From the NCBI RefSeq assembly GCF_000758325.1, contig NZ_CP009459.1:2666001-2730000 (forward strand): 64,000 bases of DNA, written 5' to 3'. This DNA comes from Cedecea neteri (GTDB taxonomy: Bacteria; Pseudomonadota; Gammaproteobacteria; Enterobacterales; Enterobacteriaceae). Position 1 is the first letter of the stretch; every line of letters begins with the position of its first letter. Below, piece by piece: positions 1 through 7,928 of the stretch. The notes under the pieces were generated by a model. The model was not told where the DNA came from, did not search any database, and was given only the letters and a program-made list of their open reading frames with translations. The translations under genes were made by a program, and so were the position numbers.

Positions 1-904
1 TAATGCCCTGCTGCGGGGCAAGAATGGCATCATTCATGATGCCTTCATCAACCCGGGCGCGAACAAACATGCCGGGCAGTAGCTGTTGCTGAGGGTTGGC
101 GAAAACGGCCCGCAGGGTAACAGAACCGGTTGATTCGTCGACGGCCACCTCCGTTAGCGCGAGGCGTCCTTTTTGCGCATAGGTGCTGCCATCCTCCAGG
201 AGCAAAGAGACGCTTAGCGTATCGGCGTTTGTCGCTAGTGTTTGCTTGCGCAGGCGCAGTAAATCTACGCTGGAGCGGGTGAGATCCACATAAATCGTGC
301 CTAACCCGCGAACGGTGGCCAGGGCACTTTCCTGCTCAGCCGAAACCAGTGCCCCCGGCGTAACGGAAGATATCCCTATTCGCCCGGCGATAGGTGAAGT
401 GACGGTTGTCCAGTTGAGGTTGATGCGCGCACTTTCCAGCGTGGCTTTTTTCGAGTCCACGCTGGCTTTGTCCTGATTGCAGGTGGACTGCGCATCGTCG
501 GCATCCTGCCGGGAGACACCGTTTTCTTTCACTAATTGCCCATAGCGGAGGGCTTTCTGGCAATCGGCAACGACCAGCGCCTGCGCCTGTTTTAGTGACG
601 CGGCGGCTTCGTTGTAAGTGGCCTGGAAGCTGGCAGGATCAATCTGGTAAAGCGGCTGGCCAGCTTTAACGTTATCCCCTTCATTAAACAGCCGCTTCTG
701 GATAATACCGGTGACCTGAGGGCGAACTTCTGCACTCATTGCGGCCGCGGTTCGTCCGGTAAGCTCGCTAATAACAGAAACAGGCTGGCTGGCTAATGTC
801 GTGATCCCCACTTCCGGGAAGGGAAGTGCCGGTGCCGATATATCTTCATTATTACATCCGCTCAGTAGAAATAATGTGACTACAGATGTTTGAATATATT
901 TCAT
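1..904 (-). CDS. RND efflux pump periplasmic adaptor subunit (AcrA/MexA family), C-terminus off the window
   Basis: Partial gene reading leftward off the edge, about 301 codons visible. The translation begins MKYIQTSVVTLFLLSGCNNE: a short lipoprotein signal with lipobox LSGC, so the protein is probably anchored in the inner-membrane outer leaflet by its lipidated Cys near residue 17. The barrel-sandwich (biotinyl-lipoyl-like) and hairpin segments of the AcrA/AcrE/MexA family follow (EVRPQVTGIIQKR, AGQPLYQIDPA, ESARINLNWTTVTSPIAGRIG). The known role is to bridge an RND transporter and an outer-membrane channel. The permease gene would lie downstream, outside the window. A TetR-type gene is immediately upstream on the same strand and probably controls it. 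AcrA, AcrE or EefA-like identity cannot be decided here. Confidence 0.9.
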   Translation of the reverse strand, partial: MKYIQTSVVTLFLLSGCNNEDISAPALPFPEVGITTLASQPVSVISELTGRTAAAMSAEVRPQVTGIIQKRLFNEGDNVKAGQPLYQIDPASFQATYNEAAASLKQAQALVVADCQKALRYGQLVKENGVSRQDADDAQSTCNQDKASVDSKKATLESARINLNWTTVTSPIAGRIGISSVTPGALVSAEQESALATVRGLGTIYVDLTRSSVDLLRLRKQTLATNADTLSVSLLLEDGSTYAQKGRLALTEVAVDESTGSVTLRAVFANPQQQLLPGMFVRARVDEGIMNDAILAPQQGI

Positions 905-975
905 CTCTTTTCTCAGGGTGAAGGATGTCCGCCTCGCTATTGCGCAAGGAATAAAGTTTCAGGCACTCGTCTCTC

Positions 976-989
976 TCCGAATATTCGGA
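976..989. promoter_or_regulatory. 14-bp perfect palindrome upstream of the efflux adaptor gene
   Basis: TCCGAATATTCGGA reads identically on both strands and lies in the 136-bp gap between the TetR-family gene and the adaptor gene, about 70 bp before the adaptor start. Its position suits a regulator site. It differs from the palindrome in the TetR-gene promoter (1635-1652), so it may serve a different regulator. This is inference from symmetry and position only. Confidence 0.35.
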
Positions 990-1040
990 AAGAATAAAAG
1001 TAGGGGAGGTGTTATTCCCCTGGTGTTGGTTTAAATAAAA

Positions 1041-1610
1041 CTAGTTAATGCCAATCAGCATATTAATGATTTCGCGATACACTTTTTCCATGGCCTGGGG
1101 TTCTACTTTCTGTGACGTCAGGCGGCGATAAATTGTGCCCTCCATCATCACAGCCGTGACTTCGACGGAGCAACGCACGCGCTCTTCGGTTAAATGAGGG
1201 TGATCTTTTTTAAGGTGTAAACAAGCGGTTTTGAAAATACGTTCATCAGCCTCGGCAAGCCAGGCGGCCACCTGCGGGTTACGCGTGGCTTCGGCTGAGA
1301 TTTCCAGCATTAACGTGTCATCTTCTTCGTTGAGGCTAATTCGGCTGGCGAGAAGATTAGGAATAATATCCGTCGGGCTTTTATCCGACATGTCGGCAAT
1401 ACGTTTATCTATGATGCGATGAATAATGGCTTCAATGATGGCATCTTTATTACTGAAGTAGCGATAAATTTGCCCGACGCTTAGCTGTGCCTCGGTGGCA
1501 ATTTGCGACATGCTTGCGGCATGAAAACCATTGCTGGTAAAGCAGCGTCTGGCCGCGGCAATAATGTCGTTTTGGCGGGCTTTGTGCCGGGCTTCTAGTT
1601 TGCTACTCAT
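1041..1610 (-). CDS. TetR/AcrR-family transcriptional repressor, likely regulator of the adjacent RND pump
   Basis: 189 aa, the usual TetR-family size. The N-terminal 60 residues form the TetR DNA-binding domain (RQNDIIAAARRCFTSNGFHA, then MSQIATEAQLSVGQIYRYFSNKDAI, the classic helix-turn-helix ending in YRYFSNKDA). The remaining alpha-helical part would bind the ligand and dimerise. It lies directly upstream of, and co-oriented with, the efflux adaptor gene, so local repression relieved by a pump substrate is a reasonable inference. Its promoter region carries an 18-bp palindrome (1635-1652) suitable for autoregulation. The ligand cannot be predicted from sequence. AcrR and EefR are possible relatives, but no specific name is assigned. 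Confidence 0.9.
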   Translation of the reverse strand: MSSKLEARHKARQNDIIAAARRCFTSNGFHAASMSQIATEAQLSVGQIYRYFSNKDAIIEAIIHRIIDKRIADMSDKSPTDIIPNLLASRISLNEEDDTLMLEISAEATRNPQVAAWLAEADERIFKTACLHLKKDHPHLTEERVRCSVEVTAVMMEGTIYRRLTSQKVEPQAMEKVYREIINMLIGIN

Positions 1611-1634
1611 CGCTCACTCCGTATTTTTAGTTTT

Positions 1635-1652
1635 TGAGAATGATCATTCTCA
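1635..1652. promoter_or_regulatory. 18-bp perfect palindrome, probable operator of the TetR-family gene
   Basis: TGAGAATGATCATTCTCA is a perfect inverted repeat 25 bp upstream of the TetR-family start codon and just downstream of a consensus -10 hexamer. A repressor bound here would cover the start of transcription. TetR-family proteins commonly bind such palindromes in their own promoters. The core AATGATCATT also resembles half of a Fur box, but the 19-bp Fur symmetry is not met. Confidence 0.55.
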
Positions 1653-1662
1653 TTTGTTGCTA

Positions 1663-1690
1663 ATTATACGTCGCAATAGGATGTTGGAAA
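1663..1690 (-). promoter_or_regulatory. Predicted sigma-70 promoter of the TetR-family gene
   Basis: On the minus strand a perfect TATAAT (1668-1663) is preceded, after a 16-bp spacer, by a poor -35 (TTTCCA, 1690-1685). The 18-bp palindrome follows immediately downstream, as expected for an autoregulated repressor. Confidence 0.5.
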
Positions 1691-1856
1691 GATTTTTTTT
1701 GATTTGTTTATAACTGACTGTTTTTAATTGAGGTAATTTTTGTGCCGTGGTGAGAAGGACGGAATTAAAGACTTTTAACCTTTAACTTAATAAGGTTTAT
1801 TAACGAGGTTAAATGAAAATAGGCTTATTAATATTGTGTGAATTGTGAAGGGTAAA

Positions 1857-1949
1857 ATGGCGGTGAGGGAGGGATATTACTCGCGCCGTCCGTGGCGCTC
1901 GCCCTGCGGGTTGCCGGAGGCAATGCAAAACGGCTGTCCTGCCGTTTTG
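1857..1949 (-). repeat. tRNA-Ser-derived repeat, distal copy
   Basis: This 93-bp block is 91/93 identical to 2113-2205. On the minus strand it ends with the last 18 nt of the tRNA-Ser(GGA) gene, including CCA. It also holds an internal hairpin (CAAAACGGC...GCCGTTTTG). It lies 256 nt beyond the proximal copy, because about 74 nt of unrelated sequence separates the shared parts. The arrangement resembles the rtT repeats of the E. coli tyrT operon, which also carry a copy of the tRNA 3' end. Confidence 0.75.
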
Positions 1950-2065
1950 TGATTCGCAAGCTCACCCCTTCGGGGCAGCGTTATCACAAGTGATGCCGCT
2001 GTCCAACCTGCAGAAGGAGGTTGTCGAACCCCGTCGAGGGTTCTCATCCACTCCCTGAGTGTGCA

Positions 2066-2107
2066 ACATGCGAAAAAAAAGCCCGCATTTGCATGCGAGC
2101 TCTTCTT
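2066..2107 (-). terminator. Rho-independent terminator downstream of the proximal tRNA-derived repeat
   Basis: Read on the minus strand: AGCTCGCAT, loop GCAA, ATGCGGGCT, then eight T. The nine-pair stem has one G-T pair. It follows the tRNA 3'-end copy at 2114-2131, just as the terminator at 2257-2283 follows the real tRNA. The pattern '3' end then terminator' is therefore repeated. Confidence 0.75.
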
Positions 2108-2112
2108 CAAAT

Positions 2113-2205
2113 ATGGCGGTGAGGGAGGGATATCACTCGCGCCATCCGTGGCGCTCGCCCTGCGGGTTGCCGGAGGCAATGCAAAACGGCTGTCCTGCCG
2201 TTTTG
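2113..2205 (-). repeat. tRNA-Ser-derived repeat, proximal copy (rtT-like)
   Basis: Second copy of the 93-bp block found at 1857-1949, with two mismatches. Its tRNA-like CCA end lies exactly 182 nt from the CCA end of the real tRNA gene (2296 to 2114). That period is close to the 178-bp rtT unit described downstream of E. coli tyrT. The shared tRNA part is ATCCCTCCCTCACCGCCA on the minus strand. No full tRNA cloverleaf can be formed. A transcript reading through from the tRNA would be a stable structured RNA. Confidence 0.75.
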
Positions 2206-2256
2206 GCGAACCCTGTCGAGGGTTATCATCCGTCCCTCATGGGGTTACGGGCATTA

Positions 2257-2283
2257 AAAAAGCCTGAACGTGAGTTCAGGCTC
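2257..2283 (-). terminator. Rho-independent terminator of tRNA-Ser(GGA)
   Basis: On the minus strand AGCCTGAAC - TCAC - GTTCAGGCT is followed by TTTTTT. This nine-pair stem-loop begins 13 nt after the tRNA CCA end and would terminate the tRNA transcript. Confidence 0.85.
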
Positions 2284-2295
2284 TCTTATTGAATA

Positions 2296-2383
2296 TGGCG
2301 GTGAGGGAGGGATTCGAACCCTCGATACGTTGCCGTATACACACTTTCCAGGCGTGCTCCTTCAGCCACTCGGACACCTCACC
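2296..2383 (-). tRNA. serX: tRNA-Ser(GGA), serX-type
   Basis: 88-nt class II tRNA on the minus strand. The acceptor stem is GGTGAGG paired with CCTCACC, then G73 and an encoded CCA at 2298-2296. The anticodon GGA sits at 2349-2347 in loop CTGGAAA. The long variable arm (GTATACGGCAACGTATC) is typical of tRNA-Ser, and the T-arm is GGGTTCGAATCCC. It reads UCC and UCU serine codons. In E. coli, serX occupies the same place next to ghrA. Two repeat units carrying copies of its 3' end lie downstream (1857-2205). Confidence 0.97.
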
Positions 2384-2586
2384 ATATTGTTGCTCCAGCG
2401 CTGCTGGAACGGGCGCTAATTTAGGGAAAATGGACTTCGCCGTCAATGCTAATTTCATGTTTTTGGTGCGTTTAGCCAAACTTCATCCAACTTGATTCTT
2501 AAACCACCACAAGATGCTGCTTTTTATTACTTTGGGGCTTGCATGGCGAGTCGATTCGCGCAAGCCTAAGAAAAAAAGGAGGCAGT

Positions 2587-3528
2587 ATGGACATTATTTT
2601 TCATCACCCCACTTTTGACACCGAGTACTGGCTGAATCGCCTTCAGCTGGCTTTGCCTGGCGCTCGCGTTCGCCAGTGGAAGCAGGGTGACCAGCAACCT
2701 GCGGACTACGCCCTTGTCTGGCATCCTCCGGTGGAAATGCTTAGCGGCCGTAAAGGGCTGAAAGGCGTTTTTGCGCTGGGGGCGGGCGTGGACGCTATTC
2801 TCAGTAAACTTCAGGCTCATCCTGACATGCTGCCTGACGGCGTGCCGCTGTTTCGTCTGGAAGATACAGGCATGGGGCTGCAGATGCAGGAGTACGCGGT
2901 CAGCCAGGTGCTGCATTGGTTCCGCCGTTTTGACGATTACCAAAGACAAAAACAGCAGGCGCAATGGCAGACGCTGGACGATTATCGTCGTGAGGATTTC
3001 ACCATCGGGATCCTCGGCGCGGGCGTGCTGGGTGGGAAAGTGGCTGAAAGTCTTGTGGCCTGGGGCTTCCCGGTTCGCTGCTGGAGCCGCAGTAAGAAAG
3101 ATTTCCCTGGTGTGGAGAGTTTTGCCGGGAGTGAAGCGCTGCCAGCCTTCTTAAGCGGCACCCGCGTGTTGATCAACTTGCTGCCTAATACGCCGCAAAC
3201 GGTCGGCATTATCAATCGTGAGCTGCTGGGCCAGCTGGCTAAAGACGCTTACGTGATAAATCTTGCGCGCGGTGTTCACCTGGTCGAGGCCGATCTGCTG
3301 GCTGCACTGGATGCCGGGCAGCTCAAGGGCGCAATGCTGGACGTCTTCTCTAAAGAGCCGCTGCCGGAAAATAACCCACTCTGGGCGCATCCTCGCGTGG
3401 CAATTACGCCGCATGTTGCAGCGGTGACTCGTCCTGACGAGGCGATCGCCTATATTGCAAAAACGATTACTCAACTGGAAAACGGCGAGGCCGTCTCCGG
3501 CGAAGTCTCACTACAGCACGGCTATTAA
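2587..3528 (+). CDS. ghrA: Glyoxylate/hydroxypyruvate reductase A
   Basis: 313 aa, as in E. coli GhrA (312). It reduces glyoxylate and hydroxypyruvate with NADPH in the cytoplasm. The D-2-hydroxyacid dehydrogenase fold is clear: Rossmann motif GAGVLGGK near residue 143, catalytic Arg in NLARGVH (about 228), Glu in SKEPLPENN (about 257) and His in [10 protein letters not shown] (about 276). I chose the ATG at 2587 because AAAGGAGG precedes it and the protein then starts [11 protein letters not shown] as in the family. An in-frame start at 2539 would add 16 residues with no counterpart. It is followed closely by ycdX. Confidence 0.96.
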   Translation: MDIIFHHPTFDTEYWLNRLQLALPGARVRQWKQGDQQPADYALVWHPPVEMLSGRKGLKGVFALGAGVDAILSKLQAHPDMLPDGVPLFRLEDTGMGLQMQEYAVSQVLHWFRRFDDYQRQKQQAQWQTLDDYRREDFTIGILGAGVLGGKVAESLVAWGFPVRCWSRSKKDFPGVESFAGSEALPAFLSGTRVLINLLPNTPQTVGIINRELLGQLAKDAYVINLARGVHLVEADLLAALDAGQLKGAMLDVFSKEPLPENNPLWAHPRVAITPHVAAVTRPDEAIAYIAKTITQLENGEAVSGEVSLQHGY

Positions 3529-3631
3529 GCATCAAGCCCGGCTCTGGCCGGGCTAATAAGCTTCCAGAAGCAGGCTAAAAATTGTCATGGATTGCTGGTA
3601 TCCTTAAGTCAAAATAGAAAAGGAGAAAGCC

Positions 3632-4369
3632 ATGTATCCCGTTGACCTGCATATGCATACCGTTGCCAGCACCCACGCCTACAGTACCCTCCACGATTAT
3701 ATTGCCGTTGCGAAAGCCAAAGGTATCAAGTTGTTCGCCATTACCGACCACGGCCCGGATATGGCGGATGCGCCGCATTACTGGCACTTTGTGAATATGC
3801 GTATCTGGCCACGGCTGGTCGATGGCGTCGGCATTCTGCGCGGTATTGAGTCGAACATTAAAAACACTGCCGGGGAAATCGACTGCACCGGCCCGATGCT
3901 GGACGCACTGGATTTAATTATCGCTGGCTTCCATGAGCCGGTGTTTCCGCCCAAAGATAAAGCCACCCACACCGAAGCGATGATCGCGACGATGGCAAAC
4001 GGCGATGTGCATATCATCAGCCATCCAGGGAATCCTAAGTTTGAAATTGATATCCCTGCTGTTGCGGCGGCGGCGGCGAAATATAACGTCGCACTAGAGC
4101 TGAATAACTCTTCGTTTACCCATTCGCGCATTGGCAGCGGCCCAAACTGCCGCGCCATTGCCGAAGCCGTGCGCGATGCCGGTGGCTGGCTGGCCTTAGG
4201 GTCTGACTCCCACACCGCCTTTACGCTGGGAGATTTCACCGAATGCCGTAAAATCCTCGATGAAATCAATTTCCCGGAAGAGCGGATCCTTAATGTTTCA
4301 CCGCAGCGCCTGCTGGGCTTCCTTGAAGCTCGTGGGATGGCGCCAATTGCTGAATTTGCCACACTGTAA
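3632..4369 (+). CDS. ycdX: PHP-family phosphatase YcdX
   Basis: 245 aa, full length. The PHP-domain metal ligands are visible: HMH at residues 7-9 ([10 protein letters not shown]), ITDHGPD near 38-44, a His in AGFHEP near 103, ISHPGNP near 131 and LGSDSHTA near 191. PHP phosphatases hydrolyse phosphoesters using a trinuclear metal centre. In E. coli, YcdX is a zinc enzyme needed for swarming and partners with YcdY. The AAGGAGAAAG before the ATG is a strong ribosome binding site, and ycdY follows after 28 bp, suggesting one transcript. Confidence 0.95.
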   Translation: MYPVDLHMHTVASTHAYSTLHDYIAVAKAKGIKLFAITDHGPDMADAPHYWHFVNMRIWPRLVDGVGILRGIESNIKNTAGEIDCTGPMLDALDLIIAGFHEPVFPPKDKATHTEAMIATMANGDVHIISHPGNPKFEIDIPAVAAAAAKYNVALELNNSSFTHSRIGSGPNCRAIAEAVRDAGGWLALGSDSHTAFTLGDFTECRKILDEINFPEERILNVSPQRLLGFLEARGMAPIAEFATL

Positions 4370-4397
4370 TTAACACCCGTAATGGATAGAGCCAGTC

Positions 4398-4952
4398 ATG
4401 AATGAGTTTTCAATTATTTGCCGCGTACTCGGATCGCTTTTTTATCGCCAGCCGCAGGATCCCCTGCTGGTGCCTCTGTTTACGCTGATCCGTGAAGGGA
4501 AGCTGGCGGCAAGCTGGCCACTGGAGCAGGATGAGCTGTTGGGCCGACTGCAAAACAGCTGCGATCCGCAGCTGCTGGCGGCCGACTTTAACGCGCTGTT
4601 TGTCGGCGAAAAATGTAGCGTACCGCCATTCCGTTCCGCCTGGGAAGAGGGGAGCAATGAAGGCGAAGTGCGCCAGTTCCTGAAGCAACGTGGCATGCCG
4701 CTGGGCGAGTCGCCGGCCGATCATTTCGGGACGCTATTGCTGGCGGCCTCATGGCTGGAAGATCAGTCTCAGGAAGATGAGTTTGAAGCGCAGGTGACGC
4801 TGTTTGATGACTATCTGATGCCGTGGTGCGGGACTTTCCTGGGCAAGGTTGAAGCCCATGCCACAACGCCATTCTACCGCACGCTGGCGGCGATCAGCCG
4901 TGAGGCGCTGCAGGCCATGCGCGATGAGCTGCAGGAATCAGAGGAAGAGTAA
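4398..4952 (+). CDS. ycdY: TorD/DmsD-family chaperone YcdY
   Basis: 184 aa, all-helical protein of the TorD (NarJ-like redox-enzyme maturation) family. MNEFSIICRVLGSLFYRQPQDP and the central FVGEKCSVPPFRSAWEE segment match the family pattern. In E. coli, YcdY acts as a chaperone for YcdX, assisting zinc loading, rather than for a molybdoenzyme. The gene directly follows ycdX here, which supports the same pairing. Function is inferred from family knowledge; only fold-level features are visible in the sequence. Confidence 0.92.
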   Translation: MNEFSIICRVLGSLFYRQPQDPLLVPLFTLIREGKLAASWPLEQDELLGRLQNSCDPQLLAADFNALFVGEKCSVPPFRSAWEEGSNEGEVRQFLKQRGMPLGESPADHFGTLLLAASWLEDQSQEDEFEAQVTLFDDYLMPWCGTFLGKVEAHATTPFYRTLAAISREALQAMRDELQESEEE

Positions 4953-5055
4953 TTGTGATTTGAATCACAATTAAAATGCAACGCTGATTTCTAATTTACA
5001 AAAAATGTGCGCCAGATCGTAGTGAGAGGCCCGGCCTCTGATATGATACGGCGCC

Positions 5056-5544
5056 ATGAAGACACTTATTCCATTAGCAATCACCACCGGTATTCTCTCA
5101 GGCCTTTGGGGCTGGGTGGCGGTGAGTCTCGGCCTGCTGGGCTGGGCCGGTTTCCTCGGCTGTACCGCCTATTTTGCCTGTCCGCAGGGCGGTATGAAGG
5201 GGCTTTTTATTTCTCTGTGTACTCTGTGCAGCGGCGTACTATGGGCGCTGGTGATTATTCACGGCAGCGCGCTGGCACCGCAGGCGGAAATCCTGGGCTA
5301 TATCATGACCGGCGTAGTCGCCTTCCTGATGTGCATTCAGGCTCGCCATATTTTGCTCTCGTTTGTCCCCGGGACGTTTATCGGCGCCTGTGCAACTTTT
5401 GCCAATCAGGGCGAGTGGCACAACGTGGTGCCTTCGCTGCTTTTAGGTCTGGTGTTTGGCTTCGCGATGAAAAACAGTGGGTTGTGGCTCGCGGCCCGGC
5501 GGGAAAAGCCAAAACCGAAGGCCAGCTCATTGTTAAGTGAATAA
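5056..5544 (+). CDS. ycdZ: DUF1097 inner-membrane protein YcdZ
   Basis: 162 aa, very hydrophobic, with about five predicted membrane spans (for example LAITTGILSGLWGWVAVSL, AGFLGCTAYFACPQGG, LGYIMTGVVAFLMCIQA). The family is DUF1097 and its function is unknown. An overlapping longer ORF in another frame (5007-5540) is a shadow. The gene ends at a strong bidirectional terminator that separates it from the convergent csgG. Confidence 0.9.
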   Translation: MKTLIPLAITTGILSGLWGWVAVSLGLLGWAGFLGCTAYFACPQGGMKGLFISLCTLCSGVLWALVIIHGSALAPQAEILGYIMTGVVAFLMCIQARHILLSFVPGTFIGACATFANQGEWHNVVPSLLLGLVFGFAMKNSGLWLAARREKPKPKASSLLSE

Positions 5545-5575
5545 AAAAACCAGCGAAAGCTGGTTTTTTTTATCG
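5545..5575. terminator. Bidirectional Rho-independent terminator between ycdZ and csgG
   Basis: AAAAAAACCAGC - GAAA - GCTGGTTTTTTTT forms a stem-loop with A and T tracts on opposite sides. It can therefore serve ycdZ on the plus strand and csgG on the minus strand. Confidence 0.9.
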
Positions 5576-5587
5576 TGGCAGAGGGTC

Positions 5588-6421
5588 TCAGGAGGCGGGC
5601 GGCGTTGAGAGCTGTTTGTATTTCACCAGCACCGGATTGTTAATATCGGCCGGGTTCTGCAGATCCCAGAGCCCTCTGTCGATCCCGTCGTTGACCAGAT
5701 AGATGACCCCCGTTTCAATGGCGGACATCAGGCACAGCATCACCGGCTCGTTGCTGGTATAGCCCACTTCACCCTCCAGCAGGCGCTGATAATCAATAAA
5801 CCTGAAGACGCCAGCCTGCACCTCGTATGACAGGATCGTTTTGCTGGTGTTGACGGACGACATGACTTCACCGGTGCTGACGTCTACCACTCGTAGGTTC
5901 ACGGCAATCTGATCAAGCTGGTACTGCGTGTCTGCGCCTATGCCAAAGTAGCGAGCGCCCGCGCCACCCGACTTCACGTTGCTCTCGTAGCCAATGATCG
6001 ACCCTTCGATCATCACATTGGCCGCAACCAGAGAGTGCAGCGGGGCGCGGTTATTATCGGCCACGGTGCCGTTTTCCTGTGCAGCGCGAATAATTTTGCG
6101 TTCGTTCAGCAGGTTTTGCAGCCCCTGCCGTTCAAGTGGAATGAACCAGCGAGAATCTTTCAGCGCGGTGACCAGCATAGACGTTGCACTTTGCGGCACG
6201 GCGGTAGAAAAGTTGCTGGCGGGATAGGGCTTGAACTGGCCCGTTTCGTCCTGAATGTTATAGACCGAGACATAAAGCTTCCCTTTTGCTTCGGGCAAAT
6301 GTGTGAGGTCGAGGTAGCTTTGTGCTCGCGGTAATAACGTTGGTCTGGCGGCCTCTTTTGGCGGGGCCGTTAAACAACCACTTAATAAAAACACCGCCAT
6401 AATCAGAAGTATGCGCTGCAT
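5588..6421 (-). CDS. csgG: Curli secretion channel lipoprotein CsgG
   Basis: 277 aa, identical in length to E. coli CsgG. The N-terminus MQRILLIMAVFLLSGCLTAPP is a lipoprotein signal with lipobox LSGC. The mature nonamer forms the outer-membrane pore through which CsgA and CsgB are exported. The constriction-loop region DTGQFKPYPASNFSTAVPQSA carries the conserved Tyr, Asn and Phe residues that line the pore in E. coli CsgG. It is the last gene of csgDEFG. Confidence 0.97.
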   Translation of the reverse strand: MQRILLIMAVFLLSGCLTAPPKEAARPTLLPRAQSYLDLTHLPEAKGKLYVSVYNIQDETGQFKPYPASNFSTAVPQSATSMLVTALKDSRWFIPLERQGLQNLLNERKIIRAAQENGTVADNNRAPLHSLVAANVMIEGSIIGYESNVKSGGAGARYFGIGADTQYQLDQIAVNLRVVDVSTGEVMSSVNTSKTILSYEVQAGVFRFIDYQRLLEGEVGYTSNEPVMLCLMSAIETGVIYLVNDGIDRGLWDLQNPADINNPVLVKYKQLSTPPAS

Positions 6422-6460
6422 GATAGTGATCCTTTCAGAGGTATTTATGATTTTAAGCCA

Positions 6461-6880
6461 CTAAAAATTCGTAGAATTCGCCTGCAGGCCGGATACCTGA
6501 ATGGTTGACGTTTTGCCGGTTTTTCGGTCGGTGACGTTGAGCTGAAGCTGGCCGTCAGTATTGGCAATATCGACGATAAAATCATTGGTGACCATGCGCC
6601 CTGGTTTGCCGGTATTAATATTGGTCAGCAGCCCGCCCAGCACCTGCGACTGCAGCGCCTGGGTGAAGTTATCCAGCGCGCTGGGCATTTGAATGCCGAG
6701 ATCGCTGCTGTAGCTGGGATCTTTATAAGAGTTTTGCGCCTGGGCCGAATTTAACAGATAGGCGCCGTTATTGGGGTTGCCGCCAAAATTGGGGTTAACA
6801 AACTGGAAAACCATATTCCCGCCCCAGGCCAGCGGCGTAAATAACAGCACGGGCAGTACGGCATGATAAATACGCATCAT
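6461..6880 (-). CDS. csgF: Curli assembly/nucleation factor CsgF
   Basis: 139 aa with a Sec signal peptide ([20 protein letters not shown]). The mature N-terminus [18 protein letters not shown] is the conserved segment that inserts into the CsgG pore. CsgF caps the channel on the cell surface and anchors the CsgB nucleator. The 6-bp gap to csgE and the same orientation show one operon. Confidence 0.96.
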   Translation of the reverse strand: MMRIYHAVLPVLLFTPLAWGGNMVFQFVNPNFGGNPNNGAYLLNSAQAQNSYKDPSYSSDLGIQMPSALDNFTQALQSQVLGGLLTNINTGKPGRMVTNDFIVDIANTDGQLQLNVTDRKTGKTSTIQVSGLQANSTNF

Positions 6881-6886
6881 CGTCTC

Positions 6887-7273
6887 CTAGAATTCATCGT
6901 GGGTTAAATCGCTGGTACTCAATAATTGCTTATCGATCAGCCTGCGTTTAAGCGCCTCATCGGTATGGACCAGTGCAACGTCAACGTTTTTGTCGAAGTC
7001 GCGTTTTGTGGGGAAAAGAAATGCCTGATAAACAACGTTCTGCCCGGCGGTAATGGTTATCCAGCTTCCCCATCGGGCGCTGGGCCGCTCGTTGATGGTT
7101 AAATTGCCGGTATAATTGCTTTCCCATTTATCGCTGAAGGCGCGGTAAAAGCTGTGGCCAACGGAGGTGACGGTATGGTCGGTCAGCAGCCCAGGGATCT
7201 CGACTTCTTCGGCCAGGGCACTGCTTATCAGACAGCAGCAGGCTGCCAGCGTAAGTGCAGTTGAACGTTTCAT
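6887..7273 (-). CDS. csgE: Curli secretion specificity factor CsgE
   Basis: 128 aa with a signal peptide ([21 protein letters not shown]). The mature protein [28 protein letters not shown] matches CsgE, the periplasmic nonameric plug that targets CsgA to CsgG. A 4-bp gap separates csgD and csgE, indicating translational coupling. Confidence 0.96.
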   Translation of the reverse strand: MKRSTALTLAACCCLISSALAEEVEIPGLLTDHTVTSVGHSFYRAFSDKWESNYTGNLTINERPSARWGSWITITAGQNVVYQAFLFPTKRDFDKNVDVALVHTDEALKRRLIDKQLLSTSDLTHDEF

Positions 7274-7277
7274 GGGG

Positions 7278-7928
7278 CTATCGCCGAAGATTATCGTTTG
7301 CCCAGGAAACCGCCTGAGTTCGATTCTTGACGGCTATCTTTCTGAACAGGTTATACAGGTGCGTTTTGACGGTGTTCTCACTGATAAACAGCGAACGCGC
7401 GATTTCAACATTGGAAGAGCCAACGCGCAGCTTATTCAGTATTTCCTTTTCGCGCTGCGTCAGGCGGGATGACTCGGAGCTGTTAAACCGGTAGTTGCCG
7501 GAGTGGTTGATCAGGTAGCTGGCCAGTTTCTGCGAGAAGTAACATTCCCCAGCCAGTACCCCGCGCAGTCCTTCGATGACTTTGGGCTCTTCTACGGCAA
7601 GATAAAAGACGCCATTGATGTGCGGCCAGTTTTCAATCTCCCGGAAGGGATATTCCTCCGGCGTGTTGAGTAACAACAATTTTATCTGGCTGTTTTTTCG
7701 ACTTAATTTTTCCTGCCAGAACAGAATGGTCTTTTTATCTGTTTCCGCCATATCAAATAAAATCAGAACATTACCGGGAAACTCATCCAGTGGACGTTGA
7801 ATATTATGAATACGGCCATTTATTTCTAACGAGGCACGCAGGTGCTGTAATAAGGCTGAAGCCTGGAGAGAAGGTTTTGTCATTAACAATAACGTAGGGC
7901 CCTGAGGGGCATGGACTTCATTATACAT
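7278..7928 (-). CDS. csgD: LuxR/FixJ-family curli and biofilm master regulator CsgD
   Basis: 216 aa, the same length as in E. coli. The N-terminal receiver-like domain lacks a canonical phosphorylation site. The C-terminal LuxR helix-turn-helix is at about residues 150-210 ([36 protein letters not shown], in part). CsgD activates csgBAC and cellulose-related genes. It is the first gene of csgDEFG and is transcribed away from csgBAC. In E. coli the promoter receives many inputs (OmpR, IHF, H-NS, CpxR, MlrA), and the long AT-rich upstream region here is compatible with that. Confidence 0.96.
   Translation of the reverse strand: MYNEVHAPQGPTLLLMTKPSLQASALLQHLRASLEINGRIHNIQRPLDEFPGNVLILFDMAETDKKTILFWQEKLSRKNSQIKLLLLNTPEEYPFREIENWPHINGVFYLAVEEPKVIEGLRGVLAGECYFSQKLASYLINHSGNYRFNSSESSRLTQREKEILNKLRVGSSNVEIARSLFISENTVKTHLYNLFRKIAVKNRTQAVSWANDNLRR

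Noticed and set aside
1635-1652. Reading the TetR-gene palindrome as a Fur box
   Set aside because: Only the central AATGATCATT resembles Fur half-sites; the perfect 18-bp symmetry without a central base fits a TetR-type operator better, and the genes are not iron-related.
1877-2292. Short ORFs on both strands in the tRNA-derived repeat region
   Set aside because: They run through the repeats, terminators and tRNA 3'-end copies, have no ribosome binding sites, and show no recognisable protein features.
5007-5540. 177-aa ORF overlapping ycdZ in another frame
   Set aside because: ycdZ is an established family with proper start and membrane spans; the overlapping frame is Arg-rich with no domain.
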